Below, piece by piece: positions 33,467 through 42,410 of a stretch of 64,000 nucleotides of DNA. The position numbers and the translations under genes were made by a program. The DNA is taken from the NCBI GenBank assembly GCA_964415295.1, contig CAYPYN010000001.1, forward strand, positions 496,001 through 560,000, in the 5' to 3' direction. How positions within the stretch are numbered: position 1 is the stretch's first letter; each line of letters begins with the position of its first letter. The notes beneath the pieces were generated by a model that saw only the letters and a program-made list of their open reading frames with translations, made no database searches and was not told the origin of the DNA. The stretch is from SB21 sp964415295. Its GTDB lineage: Bacteria; CLD3; SB21.

Positions 33467-34768
33467 TCATTTCTTCCGGACCGTGTAATTGCCGTCCGGT
33501 TCTTTTTCGATGAGATAGGGTTCCTTCAGTTCCAAAGTCCAGCCGTCGCCGCTGATCTTTTTTTCTCCGAAAGCCACAGGAAGGCCGACCGCGATCTTGT
33601 CCCAGTTAGCGCCGATCAAGGCGCCTGAATTAACCTCCAGGATCCCCCAATTATCCGTCACGCGAATAACAGGATACACGGTGCCGTAATTCTCCAGCGG
33701 AACGATGAGCCGGAAATCGAATGACATATTCATATTCTGCAACGGCAGTTCCATATGAGGATCTTCGATGAATTTCTTCTTATAACCGGCGATCCGTTTT
33801 TTGGATTGCTCCTCACGGGAGGTTTCTTCTTTAGTGATCTGATCGGAGCCGTACCCGGAGGCAATCAGAGCGGCGCTCATATCTGAAAAACTTTGCGGAT
33901 CGATATGGAATAACTTGATCATGAAGCCGGTCAGATCCGTATGTGCGTTTACTTTTTGGTTCCATTTCTTGTCAATCACGCTCATCCAGTACCCGTAGAC
34001 GGGCAGCGTATGATAGGCGAATGACCGTACATATGTGGGACTGGTGACAAAGCGGTCTATATCTTCGGTGAAATGTTTTTTGAACAACTCCCCATCCCGA
34101 CCGCTCATCATGACGCCCGTAAATTCCGCCAGGCCTTCATTCAGTTCCAACAGGTTTTCGGTGGAATCAGCGCCGGGATATAATTGATATCGCATCTTTC
34201 TGAACAGGAGCGCATGTTTTATATGTTTGACGGCTTCATCGCGGGAATCGGCGGAGGCCGCTTTCCTGAGAGCCTGCAATTCCAAACGAAGGTAAATGCG
34301 TCCTTCTTTTTGATCCAGGTGATTATTGTCCGGATTATACGACTTGAACCCCAGACTTTTCTGCGCCCGGTGAAACAGTTCGTGCGCAAGGAGATTCAGC
34401 CGGTTGTATTTGTTCTCCGGCAAAGGCAACATGACCATTGCCCATTCCCTGCCGCTCCACTTCAACGATGTGTTGGAAATATTCACCGATGCGGGCAATA
34501 CACCCGAATAAACGGCTCCTTCTTTCTTGAGAAATCCGACCGAATCGGGAAAGTTAGAATACACCCGTCTGGTTTCCGGCTCCACCAGGAGTATGGGCGC
34601 ATAAAGGTCAATATCCCAAAGATCCTTATGCTGCGCTGAGGCAATTTCTATTTCTGAGAAATACGTCGAGACAACGTCTTCAATGCCGGATTGCGGGTAT
34701 GCCGCAGCGGCTAAATAAGCCAGGCTGTTAAAAACGAATAGAATTCTGAAAAAATATTTTTTCATCAT
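33467..34768 (-). CDS. Secreted HExxH zincin-like metallopeptidase of unknown family
   Basis: 433 residues. Signal peptide (about 1-27). The zinc-binding HELFH (LLAHELFHRAQ, about residue 130) is followed about 85 residues later by LNEGLAEFTG, where Glu could be the third ligand, so a gluzincin-like active site is plausible. The C-terminal ~100 residues form a separate beta-rich region (RVTDNWGILEVNSGAL, GDGWTLELKEPYLI). I cannot name the family. The gene begins at the base after the previous stop (TAAATG), so it is coupled to the 235-residue protein upstream. Confidence 0.7.
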   Translation of the reverse strand: MMKKYFFRILFVFNSLAYLAAAAYPQSGIEDVVSTYFSEIEIASAQHKDLWDIDLYAPILLVEPETRRVYSNFPDSVGFLKKEGAVYSGVLPASVNISNTSLKWSGREWAMVMLPLPENKYNRLNLLAHELFHRAQKSLGFKSYNPDNNHLDQKEGRIYLRLELQALRKAASADSRDEAVKHIKHALLFRKMRYQLYPGADSTENLLELNEGLAEFTGVMMSGRDGELFKKHFTEDIDRFVTSPTYVRSFAYHTLPVYGYWMSVIDKKWNQKVNAHTDLTGFMIKLFHIDPQSFSDMSAALIASGYGSDQITKEETSREEQSKKRIAGYKKKFIEDPHMELPLQNMNMSFDFRLIVPLENYGTVYPVIRVTDNWGILEVNSGALIGANWDKIAVGLPVAFGEKKISGDGWTLELKEPYLIEKEPDGNYTVRKK

Positions 34769-35476
34769 TTAAGCTTTCCGCAAATAGGTCTTTGACTTGG
34801 CATGCGCAGCCTCTTTTCGGATATGCCATTCTTTTCCCGTGACATTGGAATCGAGAAGCATGCGAAGAACCGGATGATGGATGGACTCCTGGATTCGGAT
34901 CAGATCCACCGACGGCTGAAACGAATGTACCTCTGTCGCCCCGCCGATCTTGGCATAGAATAGCCTTCCGTGGTCTTTCCGGCTTCCTCCAAGAGAGGGA
35001 AGAAAGATCGGACCGTTCCATTGCCGGTTTTCGGACATTACGGGAAATCGGCTCTCAGGGATATGAAGCATCATCCAGGTATGTCCTTTTTCACCAACGA
35101 TGACGGAGACCGGATGTTCGGCAGAGACCTCTATTCGGCCGTAATAATACGGCGTGTGAAAGACCTTCCGTTCGATCCAGGCAAAAAGACGTGAAGAGTT
35201 GAAAGCATGGATCAGGTAAAATCCGTTGGGCTCGTTCCGGTCGTTATCGCAGACTTTTATGGATACCGATACCTCTTGTGAACGCATGCCTTTCCAGACC
35301 AGATCGGCGGAACTGATCATGAGCTCCGCCTTTCCCTGATCATCATAGACCTTTACTTCTTCATCCTTGAGTTTTTCTTTCCAATACTCAAGATCGGCAT
35401 TGGCCACCAGCGTCACTTCGTGAACGCCGGTCACCACCGCAACATATTGGATCTTTTCCGGGATCTTGTGCGCCAT
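34769..35476 (-). CDS. Unknown protein, possibly DUF2071/acetoacetate-decarboxylase-like fold
   Basis: 235 residues, soluble, beta-rich. SVSIKVCDNDRNEPNGFYLIHAFNSS, AWIERKVFHTPYYYGRIEVS resembles the FxxxxFxxPYYxxRM segment of DUF2071 (YqjF) proteins, which have an acetoacetate-decarboxylase-like barrel. The similarity is weak and I see no catalytic Lys. It lies between the pseudo-esterase (12 bp) and the metallopeptidase (0 bp), in one minus-strand unit. Confidence 0.5.
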   Translation of the reverse strand: MAHKIPEKIQYVAVVTGVHEVTLVANADLEYWKEKLKDEEVKVYDDQGKAELMISSADLVWKGMRSQEVSVSIKVCDNDRNEPNGFYLIHAFNSSRLFAWIERKVFHTPYYYGRIEVSAEHPVSVIVGEKGHTWMMLHIPESRFPVMSENRQWNGPIFLPSLGGSRKDHGRLFYAKIGGATEVHSFQPSVDLIRIQESIHHPVLRMLLDSNVTGKEWHIRKEAAHAKSKTYLRKA

Positions 35477-35488
35477 AAGTTATCGTAG

Positions 35489-36268
35489 TTAACGATGTTC
35501 CTGGTTCCAAACTTCGGAGAAATAATTCAATATTTCATCCGGTAAAGGTACATGGCCCTTTCCGTGAATCACCCGTTCGTTGATATTTCGGTACCCGTGC
35601 GCCAACGCTTCTTTTTTGGCGTCTTCCCATTGATAATAGATCTTTCCTCCGGGCGCGCATAAGGTATCCTGCGACCCATAAAAAGCCTGAATGGGCAAGC
35701 GGACACGCGAAGGATGATCCGAGAATTTTCCGTCTTCCAGACAGCGGCTGCGATAATTACCGGCCACGGGACAGGCCGCAAAGAGTTCTTCGGGATGCTT
35801 GAAAACCATGGCCCAAACCAGATGCGTGCCGGCCTCAAAACCCGTAACAAAGAATTTATCCGTGCCGTTGTATTTCTTTTGCACGTCTCTTACAATTTGT
35901 TCCACACCATCCATATCAAATGAACATATGCCCATTTTGTCGATGGCATCCCATTCCGATGAAGTGTAGGGGTAAACCTCCGGATCGCGGTAACCCTGAC
36001 GTCCGTTGGTTGTGGTGACGGGCGCTACGATGATGAAAGGCTTGGAACCGCGCGCGCGGACAAAACGTTCCGCACTCGCTTTGTATTGTTTTTCAGCGGC
36101 CTCCGCTACGACAACAACAGGCCATTTCATGTCCGGTGTCCATCCCTGCGGGAGTGACACATAGTATCGCATCAGATGACCTTCGGCCTTATTGAGCTGG
36201 AGTTCGCCCTTGTCTTGTCCATGAACGGCTGTCACGAACAGCCAAAATCCCGCCAAAAGAAATCTCAT
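35489..36268 (-). CDS. Exported alpha/beta-hydrolase-fold protein lacking the catalytic serine
   Basis: 259 residues, signal peptide about 1-17. The fold is that of a PHB-depolymerase/feruloyl-esterase-like hydrolase (RYYVSLPQGW..., WPVVVVAEAAE, VRDVQKKYNGTDKFFVTG). The nucleophile elbow reads GFEAG where active enzymes have GxSxG, so Glu replaces Ser. The acid (YGSQDTLCAPGGK) and His (IHGKGHVPLPDE) positions are kept. It may be a binding protein or use another mechanism. GGAGGG precedes the ATG but sits in a hairpin (36269-36312). Confidence 0.78.
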   Translation of the reverse strand: MRFLLAGFWLFVTAVHGQDKGELQLNKAEGHLMRYYVSLPQGWTPDMKWPVVVVAEAAEKQYKASAERFVRARGSKPFIIVAPVTTTNGRQGYRDPEVYPYTSSEWDAIDKMGICSFDMDGVEQIVRDVQKKYNGTDKFFVTGFEAGTHLVWAMVFKHPEELFAACPVAGNYRSRCLEDGKFSDHPSRVRLPIQAFYGSQDTLCAPGGKIYYQWEDAKKEALAHGYRNINERVIHGKGHVPLPDEILNYFSEVWNQEHR

Positions 36269-36312
36269 CGTATCCCTCCATTTTTTGGGTAAAAATGTAA
36301 AAATGGGATACG
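36269..36312 (-). promoter_or_regulatory. Hairpin that would hide the ribosome site of the pseudo-esterase gene
   Basis: On the minus strand CGTATCCC (36312-36305) can pair perfectly with GGGATACG (36276-36269) across a 28-nt A/T-rich loop. The right arm contains part of the GGAGGG ribosome site immediately before the ATG at 36268. No T-run follows, so it is not a terminator. Confidence 0.5.
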
Positions 36313-36329
36313 GGAAACATTTTCAAAAG

Positions 36330-39300
36330 TTACTCTTTCACTTCTATTTTGTCGGCCGCCTTGAAAATACTGAATCCGGAATCCTGGACCTTCTTTTGAT
36401 AAGCCGCCACGTCTTTCTCATAAAGATCGTTATACTCCTTCGTCAGGCTTTCCATACGCTTCTTCAGTTTTTCGTATTTGACTTTGTTGCCTTCAACCGG
36501 CGCGCCGTAGGTACTTGCGGTCGCATACAAAAGACCGTTGATCTCGGGCATGATCACATCTTCAAAATCATCAAAACCCTGACGGTCGTTATCCGGCTCG
36601 ATCTTTCGCTCCAGGGCTGTCAATTTCTTTTGCAGATCCTCGCCCGCCTTTTTCAGATCGTTCGCTTTGGCGGTATCGAGGTTCTTGATAAAATCTGAAA
36701 CGGTCTTGACCGCCTTTTTGGTTTCCTGGATCTGTTTGAACATGGACGACGCCGTCTCCATCAGGCGCCCGGCTTTCATGGCCAGTTCCTGCGTCTGTTT
36801 ACGGCCTTCCATATCCGCAGGATAACGTGGATCGGCCCTGACCTCTATCGGCTGCGTAAATTCTTTCCCGTCGTATTGAACGCGCACTTTGTATGTACCG
36901 GGTGTGACGAATATCCCTGATTTGTCAATATCCAGACTGTCCACAGACGACGGTCTATGGAATTGTCCGCGCGAAAGATCCCACGCGACGCGGTTCAATC
37001 CTTTTTTCACAAGCCCTTTGATGGTTCGGATAACTTTGTCACCGTCCAGGATCTCGAATTTGAGCTTATGTTCCTTCGGCGTATCTTCCAGCGCGCGAAT
37101 GCTGTCGGGCGTATTTACATAATAGGTCATGATCGCGCCATAGTCGCGTTGTTTGCCGCGGTACATGGCGTCGCCGGAACTAGTGAACGGTCCCGCCCAA
37201 TACTCGGCGTGGTATTGATACCCCGGCGCAATTTCAAAGAGATGGAATTTCTTATCCGGCAATTCTTTGCTCAATTTTCTCAGCGGGGACATGTCGTCAA
37301 TAATATAGATGCTGCGTCCGTGCGTTCCGATGATCAGGTCATTGTCGCGCGGATGAACGGCAAGATCAAGAACCGGTACGGTTGGAAGTCCGGCGGTCCA
37401 TTTCAGCCAGTTCTTCCCTCCGTTGAGACTCATAAAGAGGCCGAATTCCGTTCCGGTAAAAAGCAGATCTTTATTCACCGGGTCCTGTTCGATCACATGG
37501 ACATACCCGTCGATCTCCGGCGTGGCGAGGCTTTCCCAGGTCTTTCCGTAATCGCGCGTGACGAAAACATACGTCTTCCAATTGGATCTGCGGTGATCGT
37601 CAAATACCGCATAGGCCGTACCCGCGTCGAATTTAGAGGCTTCAACATGCGGGCACCAGGTTCCGGCCGGCGGCGCGTTCTTGTTCGTTCGAAGCGCGGC
37701 GATAGTATTCGTCCACGTCTTCCCGCCGTCCTGCGTCACCTGCACATTGCCGTCGTCGGTGCCAACCCAGATCACGCCTTGCTTCACGGCGCTCGGCGCA
37801 ATAGTAAGAATGGTACAATGATTTTCAGCTCCCGATGCGTCCTGCGTCAGTCCGCCGCTTTGCGATTGTTTTAGTTTTGTAGAATCATGCGTCGAAAGGT
37901 CGGGACTGATGATCTTCCAGGAATTGCCTTTGTCGGTGCTTTTGTGCAGGAACTGACTTCCGTAATAGATCGTTTTTGAGTCAAACGGATCAAGCGCAAA
38001 GCCGGCGTTCCAGTTGTACCGATGCTTCACATCGCTTTCCGTCGGACGAATATCTTTGCGGAATCCCAGTTTATCATTGTAATAGTACAAATAACCCGCC
38101 TGCGACATTCCGTAACCGCACTGCGCATTCTCCGGATCAGGAACGGTAGCAAATCCGTCACCGAACCCGACCATTTCCCATTCGTGATTGAAGATGCCGT
38201 CTTTCTTGAATGAATTGCTGGGGCCTTTCCAGGAACCGTTATCCTGAAGACCGCCGTACACGTTGTATGGAAATTCATTATCATGACTCACATGATAGAA
38301 TTGAGCCAAGGGAAGGTTTTGGACAAATTTCCACGTTTTGCCTCGGTCATAACTGATCGCAATACCGCCGTCGTTACCCGAGATCATGAATTCGCCATTG
38401 GGGTGAATCCACATCGCATGGTAATCCGGATGGATCTGATCCCACGATGCGAGCGGTTTGAAGGTTTTGCCGGCATCTTCGCTGACACTGAGAACAAACT
38501 CCAGCCGGTACACGATATTCTCATTTTTGGGATTGACGAACAGCTGCGCAAAATAGAATGGCCGCGGACTCACGTTAGTCTCCTGATTGACGACACGCCA
38601 TTTGAATCCGCCGTCTTCGGAACGAAGAAGAACGCTGCGTTTGGCCTCCACCAAGGCATAAACGACATTCGATTTATTCGTGGCAAAAGCCAGCCCGCAT
38701 CGGCCGATCTCGCCTTCAGGCAAACCGTCTTTATGGGTCAGTTTTTTCCATTTCTCTCCGCCGTCGGTGGTGACGTACAATCCGCTGCCCGGCCCGCCCG
38801 ATTTGAAGAACCAGGGCCAGCGCCGGTGTTCCCACATATTGACGATCAGTTTGTTAGGATTATTGGGATCCATCACCAGATCCGCCGCGCCGGTTTTCTC
38901 ATCCACGTACAGGATCTTCTGCCAGGACTTGCCGCCGTCGGTGGTTTTGAAAACGCCGCGTTCCGGATTCTCGCCCCAGGTGGTTCCGAGCGCCGCCACA
39001 TAAGCGATATCCGGATCGGTCGGATGCAGCACAATGCGTGCGATCTTTTCCGTTTTTTCCAATCCCATCCTTGTCCACGTTTTTCCCGCATCCAGCGATT
39101 TGAATACACCGCGTCCCACGCCGGCGCTGTTGCGTACGTTCGACTCGCCGGTACCAACCCAAACGATATTCGGGTTGGTGTGACCAATGGCCACATCGCC
39201 GATGGAGGATGTGTTTTGTTCGTCAAACACCGGCATCCAGCTCACGCCGTTATTCGTCGATTTCCACACACCGCCGGTGGCTGTGCCGATATAAATGATA

Positions 39301-39467
39301 TTGGGATCACTTTCGACGGCGTCAATGGAGGCAATGCGCCCGCTCATTCCCGCCGGACCGATACTGCGTGCCTTCATGCCGGCAAAAAAGGTCGAATCAA
39401 ATTGCGAATACACGTGGGCCGCGGCCATGAGCCACACCAGTCCAGCGCCAAAGATCAGTTTTTTCAT
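36330..39467 (-). CDS. Large exported Asp-box (BNR/VPS10-sortilin-like) beta-propeller protein
   Basis: 1045 residues. Signal peptide (about 1-21), then roughly 700 residues with at least eleven Asp-box motifs of the S/T-x-D-x-G-x-x-W form (for example STNNGVSW, SLDAGKTW, TTDGGKSW, SEDGGFKW, STDKGNSW, TQDGGKTW, TRDYGKTW). These make one or two propellers as in sortilin/VPS10 and YCF48-like proteins. After DDMSPLRKLS a C-terminal part (about 760-1045) contains a beta-sandwich and then a long helical/coiled segment (QETKKAVKTVSDFIKN ...). Such proteins are common and abundant in environmental Bacteroidota-like genomes; they are often labelled glycosyl hydrolases, but no catalytic residues are evident. 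Monocistronic, secreted. Confidence 0.88.
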   Translation of the reverse strand: MKKLIFGAGLVWLMAAAHVYSQFDSTFFAGMKARSIGPAGMSGRIASIDAVESDPNIIYIGTATGGVWKSTNNGVSWMPVFDEQNTSSIGDVAIGHTNPNIVWVGTGESNVRNSAGVGRGVFKSLDAGKTWTRMGLEKTEKIARIVLHPTDPDIAYVAALGTTWGENPERGVFKTTDGGKSWQKILYVDEKTGAADLVMDPNNPNKLIVNMWEHRRWPWFFKSGGPGSGLYVTTDGGEKWKKLTHKDGLPEGEIGRCGLAFATNKSNVVYALVEAKRSVLLRSEDGGFKWRVVNQETNVSPRPFYFAQLFVNPKNENIVYRLEFVLSVSEDAGKTFKPLASWDQIHPDYHAMWIHPNGEFMISGNDGGIAISYDRGKTWKFVQNLPLAQFYHVSHDNEFPYNVYGGLQDNGSWKGPSNSFKKDGIFNHEWEMVGFGDGFATVPDPENAQCGYGMSQAGYLYYYNDKLGFRKDIRPTESDVKHRYNWNAGFALDPFDSKTIYYGSQFLHKSTDKGNSWKIISPDLSTHDSTKLKQSQSGGLTQDASGAENHCTILTIAPSAVKQGVIWVGTDDGNVQVTQDGGKTWTNTIAALRTNKNAPPAGTWCPHVEASKFDAGTAYAVFDDHRRSNWKTYVFVTRDYGKTWESLATPEIDGYVHVIEQDPVNKDLLFTGTEFGLFMSLNGGKNWLKWTAGLPTVPVLDLAVHPRDNDLIIGTHGRSIYIIDDMSPLRKLSKELPDKKFHLFEIAPGYQYHAEYWAGPFTSSGDAMYRGKQRDYGAIMTYYVNTPDSIRALEDTPKEHKLKFEILDGDKVIRTIKGLVKKGLNRVAWDLSRGQFHRPSSVDSLDIDKSGIFVTPGTYKVRVQYDGKEFTQPIEVRADPRYPADMEGRKQTQELAMKAGRLMETASSMFKQIQETKKAVKTVSDFIKNLDTAKANDLKKAGEDLQKKLTALERKIEPDNDRQGFDDFEDVIMPEINGLLYATASTYGAPVEGNKVKYEKLKKRMESLTKEYNDLYEKDVAAYQKKVQDSGFSIFKAADKIEVKE

Positions 39468-39570
39468 AACGGGTTCTCCGGAAAAATGGACGAATATGTT
39501 CGATTTCTGATAGGATTGCTGAAAAGATATGAAATTTAACGGAAAGAGGGGAAAAAAGTTCTTAAAATTT

Positions 39571-39655
39571 TTACCACAAAGGCCACAAAGTTTTTACACA
39601 AAGTTCACAAAACATTTTTCTTTTTCCTTAGCTCTCCCTTTGTGCGCTGTGGTAA
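39571..39655. repeat. ACCACAAAG/CTTTGTG palindromic repeat, 3' side of the GxxExxY gene
   Basis: TTACCACAAAGGCCACAAAG is mirrored by CTTTGTGCGCTGTGGTAA across an A/T-rich centre. It lies directly downstream of the GxxExxY gene; a related element lies upstream of it (40062-40118), and another at 18169-18256. Confidence 0.6.
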
Positions 39656-39661
39656 TAGTAT

Positions 39662-40042
39662 TTAAAGGATACCGTTAATAACTCGTTTGATACCCTTTTT
39701 AAGTATGGTTACGTTGAAATTGATCAATAGCCCTAACTTAAAATGACCCAATTTCAAATAAGTCAGCGTTTGAGCCAAGTGTAAGTCATTTAGAGATTCT
39801 ACACTTTTTATTCCGATAACCAATTTTCTCTCAACCAACAAATCCATCCTGTAGCCGCAATCTAATTTCACTTCTTCAAATACGAGAGGAATCGGCTTTT
39901 CCTTTTCTACCATCATGCCTGCCTTACCAATCTTGTAATACAAACATTCCTGATAAGCGCTTTCAAGCAAACCCGGACCCAAAGTTTTATGTACTTCAAT
40001 TGCCAGACCAATTACTTTTTTTGAAATTTCATTTTCTGTCAT
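39662..40042 (-). CDS. GxxExxY-family protein with degenerate nuclease site
   Basis: 126 residues, usual length. AIEVHKTLGPGLLESAYQECL carries the eponymous GxxExxY, followed by KPIPLVFEEVKLDCGYRMDLLVERKLVIGIKSVE. The family has a PD-(D/E)xK nuclease-like core in which the second strand normally reads IELKAVE. Here it reads IGIKSVE, so the acidic residue two before the Lys is lost while the Asp (YRMDLLV) and Lys remain. The gene is more A+T-rich than its neighbours and is bracketed by ACCACAAAG-type repeats on both sides, as is common for this family. It looks like a small mobile or selfish unit of unknown function. Confidence 0.88.
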   Translation of the reverse strand: MTENEISKKVIGLAIEVHKTLGPGLLESAYQECLYYKIGKAGMMVEKEKPIPLVFEEVKLDCGYRMDLLVERKLVIGIKSVESLNDLHLAQTLTYLKLGHFKLGLLINFNVTILKKGIKRVINGIL

Positions 40043-40061
40043 ACGTGACCTGCTGAAATCT

Positions 40062-40118
40062 AACCATAAAGACCAAGATTTGTGATTTTTGTGGTTTTCC
40101 TCCGTGTACTTTGTGGTC
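40062..40118. repeat. ACCATAAAG/CTTTGTGGT repeat, 5' side of the GxxExxY gene
   Basis: AACCATAAAGACCAAGATTTGTG is mirrored imperfectly by CTCCGTGTACTTTGTGGT. The right end reaches the stop codon of nadA (40117-40119). Confidence 0.5.
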
Positions 40119-41106
40119 AGGTATTGCTCATCTCCAGCATACGCTGGATCGGTTTCAGCGCTTTGATCCGGATATTCTCATCCATTACTATTTCCGGAGC
40201 GCGGTTCTTCATGCACAGATAGAGTTTTTCCAGCGTATTGAGCTTCATATGCGGGCATTCGTTGCAGGCGCAATTATTATCCGGCGGAGCGGCAATGAAC
40301 GTTTTGTCCGGACAGGCTTTCTGCATCTGGTGAATGATCCCTGCTTCGGTGGCAACGATGAATTCCTTATCGGGAACATTCTGCACATGCTTGAGCAGCG
40401 CGCTGGTGGAACCGATGAAATCGGCGAAATTCAGCACGTGATCTTCGCATTCCGGATGCGCAATAAGTTTGGCGTTGGGATGGCTGACCTTGATCTGCAC
40501 GATCTTCTTTTCGGAAAAGATCTCATGCACCTGGCATGAACCGTTCCACAGCGTCATCTTACGGCCGGTCTTTTTCATGATGTAAGCGCCGAGGTTCTTA
40601 TCGGGCGAAAAGAGGATCGGCTGGTCTTGCGGAATTTGCGCAATGAGCCTTTCCGCGCTGCTCGACGTACAGATCAGATCGCTCAGCGCTTTGACCTCCG
40701 CGGTACAATTGATATACGTGATAGCAAAATGATCCGGATGCGCTTCGCGGAATTTTTTGAATTGGTCCGCGGGGCAACTGTCCGCGAGGGAACAGCCGGC
40801 TTTCAGATCGGGCAGAAGCACCGGTTTGTCCGGATTCAGGATCTTTGCCGTTTCCGCCATGAAATGCACGCCGGCAAACACGATCACATCGGCTTTGGTT
40901 TCGGAAGCTTTGCGCGCCAGTTCCAGACTGTCCCCGACAAAATCCGCAATATCCTGGATCTCCCCTTCCTGATAATAATGCGCCAGCAATACGGCATTCA
41001 TTTTTTTCTTGAGCCGCGCGATCTCTTCAAACAGATCCAGCGTCGGATCAATATCGGATTCGGTGAGAAGGAGTGATTTGGCTTTGAGTTTATCAGAGAC
41101 GATCAT
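40117..41106 (-). CDS. nadA: Quinolinate synthase A
   Basis: 329 residues. The three [4Fe-4S] cysteines expected from E. coli NadA are visible as Cys105 (LKAGCSLADSC), Cys220 (HPECED) and Cys284 (CNECPHM). AHYYQEGEIQDIADFVGDSLELAR, VFAGVHFMAETAKILNP and YINCTAEVKALSD are family blocks. It condenses iminoaspartate with dihydroxyacetone phosphate in NAD synthesis. No nadB or nadC is adjacent. Ends at a palindromic repeat and is transcribed after the RNA methylase gene with a 72-bp gap. Confidence 0.97.
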   Translation of the reverse strand: MIVSDKLKAKSLLLTESDIDPTLDLFEEIARLKKKMNAVLLAHYYQEGEIQDIADFVGDSLELARKASETKADVIVFAGVHFMAETAKILNPDKPVLLPDLKAGCSLADSCPADQFKKFREAHPDHFAITYINCTAEVKALSDLICTSSSAERLIAQIPQDQPILFSPDKNLGAYIMKKTGRKMTLWNGSCQVHEIFSEKKIVQIKVSHPNAKLIAHPECEDHVLNFADFIGSTSALLKHVQNVPDKEFIVATEAGIIHQMQKACPDKTFIAAPPDNNCACNECPHMKLNTLEKLYLCMKNRAPEIVMDENIRIKALKPIQRMLEMSNT

Positions 41107-41178
41107 GATTTTTCCTTTTTTTTACTTCTGAAAGAAGTCACGCCTGCTTTCACAGGTGAAACTTCGCTGTTTCAGATT

Positions 41179-41715
41179 CTATTTCTTTTTAAATTTCTCT
41201 ACCAATTGAAACACCGCAATCCCGTATGCCACCGCCGCATTCAGCGACTGCTTCATTCCGTACATGGGAATTTCGCACGCGCCGTCGCATGCGGCCACGG
41301 CCTCTTCGCTGACGCCATCCACTTCATTGCCCACCACGAGCGCGACCGGGAACGGACAATCCATGGTCATCAGATCCTTGCTTTCTTTGCAGTGCTCCAA
41401 TGCCAATACCGTGATCCCCTGTTCTTTCAGCCACCGGATGGCGTCGGCCGCTTTAGGGAAATGTCTCCACGGAACGGTCTCCGTTGCGCCAAGCGCGGTC
41501 TTGTCGATCTCCTTGCGCGGCGGCACGGCCGTATAACCACACAGGATCAGTTCCTGTATGCACGCCGCATCGGATGTGCGGAAGGCCGCGCCTACGTTAT
41601 ACATACTGCGGATATTCTCCAGCACCACGTATATGGGGAAACGCGTTTTGTCCTTCAATTCTTCCGGCGTCGAGCGCTGGGATTTGATCTCTTCGTAACT
41701 GAGTTTTGTCGGCAT
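41179..41715 (-). CDS. SpoU/TrmH-family RNA 2'-O-methyltransferase
   Basis: 178 residues from ATG 41715; an in-frame TTG at 41772 would add 19 unlike the family. SPOUT motifs: ENIRSMYNVGAAFRTSDA (motif 1), ALVVGNEVDGVSEEAV (motif 2) and IPMYGMKQSLNAAVAYGIAVFQL (motif 3), giving a trefoil knot that binds SAM. It methylates a ribose 2'-OH in tRNA or rRNA; the target is not fixed by sequence. First gene of the unit that continues with nadA. Confidence 0.92.
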   Translation of the reverse strand: MPTKLSYEEIKSQRSTPEELKDKTRFPIYVVLENIRSMYNVGAAFRTSDAACIQELILCGYTAVPPRKEIDKTALGATETVPWRHFPKAADAIRWLKEQGITVLALEHCKESKDLMTMDCPFPVALVVGNEVDGVSEEAVAACDGACEIPMYGMKQSLNAAVAYGIAVFQLVEKFKKK

Positions 41716-41801
41716 ATTCAAAATTATTCTTAGCGCTGTGTCATCTTTTGCGGTCGGTCTCAAAATAATCAATCGGATCGGTTTTTCAAATGCAAAAAAG
41801 T

Positions 41802-41830
41802 TTGCTATTCAAACGGCTTTTTGGTAAAAT
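41802..41830 (+). promoter_or_regulatory. Candidate promoter of the molybdenum hydroxylase operon
   Basis: TTGCTA (41802-41807), a 17-bp spacer, TAAAAT (41825-41830), in an A+T-rich divergent region about 106 bp before the start codon of the iron-sulfur subunit. Confidence 0.5.
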
Positions 41831-41936
41831 CGTACAATCCTTTCAGTTATTAAATTGCATCTCTTCAATTTTGTTTTTCAGATAAATATCGGTCATTTCG
41901 ACCATGCTCAATGACCGGGTTTTTCAAGGAGTACGA

Positions 41937-42410
41937 ATGAAATCCCTTATCCGATTGCGCGTCAACGGCGACATTTACGAAATTGCAGCCAGCCCTAACC
42001 GGACATTACTTGAAGCTTTGCGTTACGACTGCCATCTCACGGGCACCAAACAAGGCTGCGATATGGGCGACTGCGGCGCCTGCACGGTACTGATCGACGG
42101 CGTACCGATCCAGTCCTGCATCACGCTCGCTGCGGAATGCGTCGGCAAAGAGATCGTCACGGTCGAGGGCATTGCGTCCAGGGATAAACCGCATCCGGTT
42201 CAGGTGGCGTGGAACAATCACGGCGCCTCCCAATGCGGATACTGCACGCCGGGATTTATTGTTGTCGCCAAATGGCTGTTTGACAAAAACCCCAATCCGA
42301 CCGAAGAAGAAATCAAGACGGCGCTTTCCGGGAATATCTGCCGATGCACGGGATATACGAAGATCATTTCGGCTATGAAGGAAACCATTCAATTAATGAA
42401 TAATGAGTAG
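41937..42410 (+). CDS. [2Fe-2S] iron-sulfur subunit of a xanthine-oxidase-family molybdenum hydroxylase
   Basis: 157 residues from ATG 41937, chosen because AAGGAG lies 6 bp upstream; ATG 41904 lacks a site. The N-terminal plant-type ferredoxin domain has GCDMGDCGACTVLIDG plus the preceding and following Cys. The C-terminal all-helical domain has CGYCTPGF and NICRCTGY. It passes electrons from the Mo site. It is close to HcrC/CoxS/NdhS-type small subunits. The stop codon is supplied by the left arm of a palindromic repeat, and the Mo subunit follows 65 bp later. Confidence 0.94.
   Translation: MKSLIRLRVNGDIYEIAASPNRTLLEALRYDCHLTGTKQGCDMGDCGACTVLIDGVPIQSCITLAAECVGKEIVTVEGIASRDKPHPVQVAWNNHGASQCGYCTPGFIVVAKWLFDKNPNPTEEEIKTALSGNICRCTGYTKIISAMKETIQLMNNE

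Noticed and set aside
38283..39539. Long open frame (418 codons) on the plus strand
   Set aside because: It lies wholly antisense to the Asp-box protein gene, whose repeats and signal peptide are unmistakable. The antisense translation is His/Arg/Phe-rich with no domain, as expected of a shadow frame in repetitive coding DNA.
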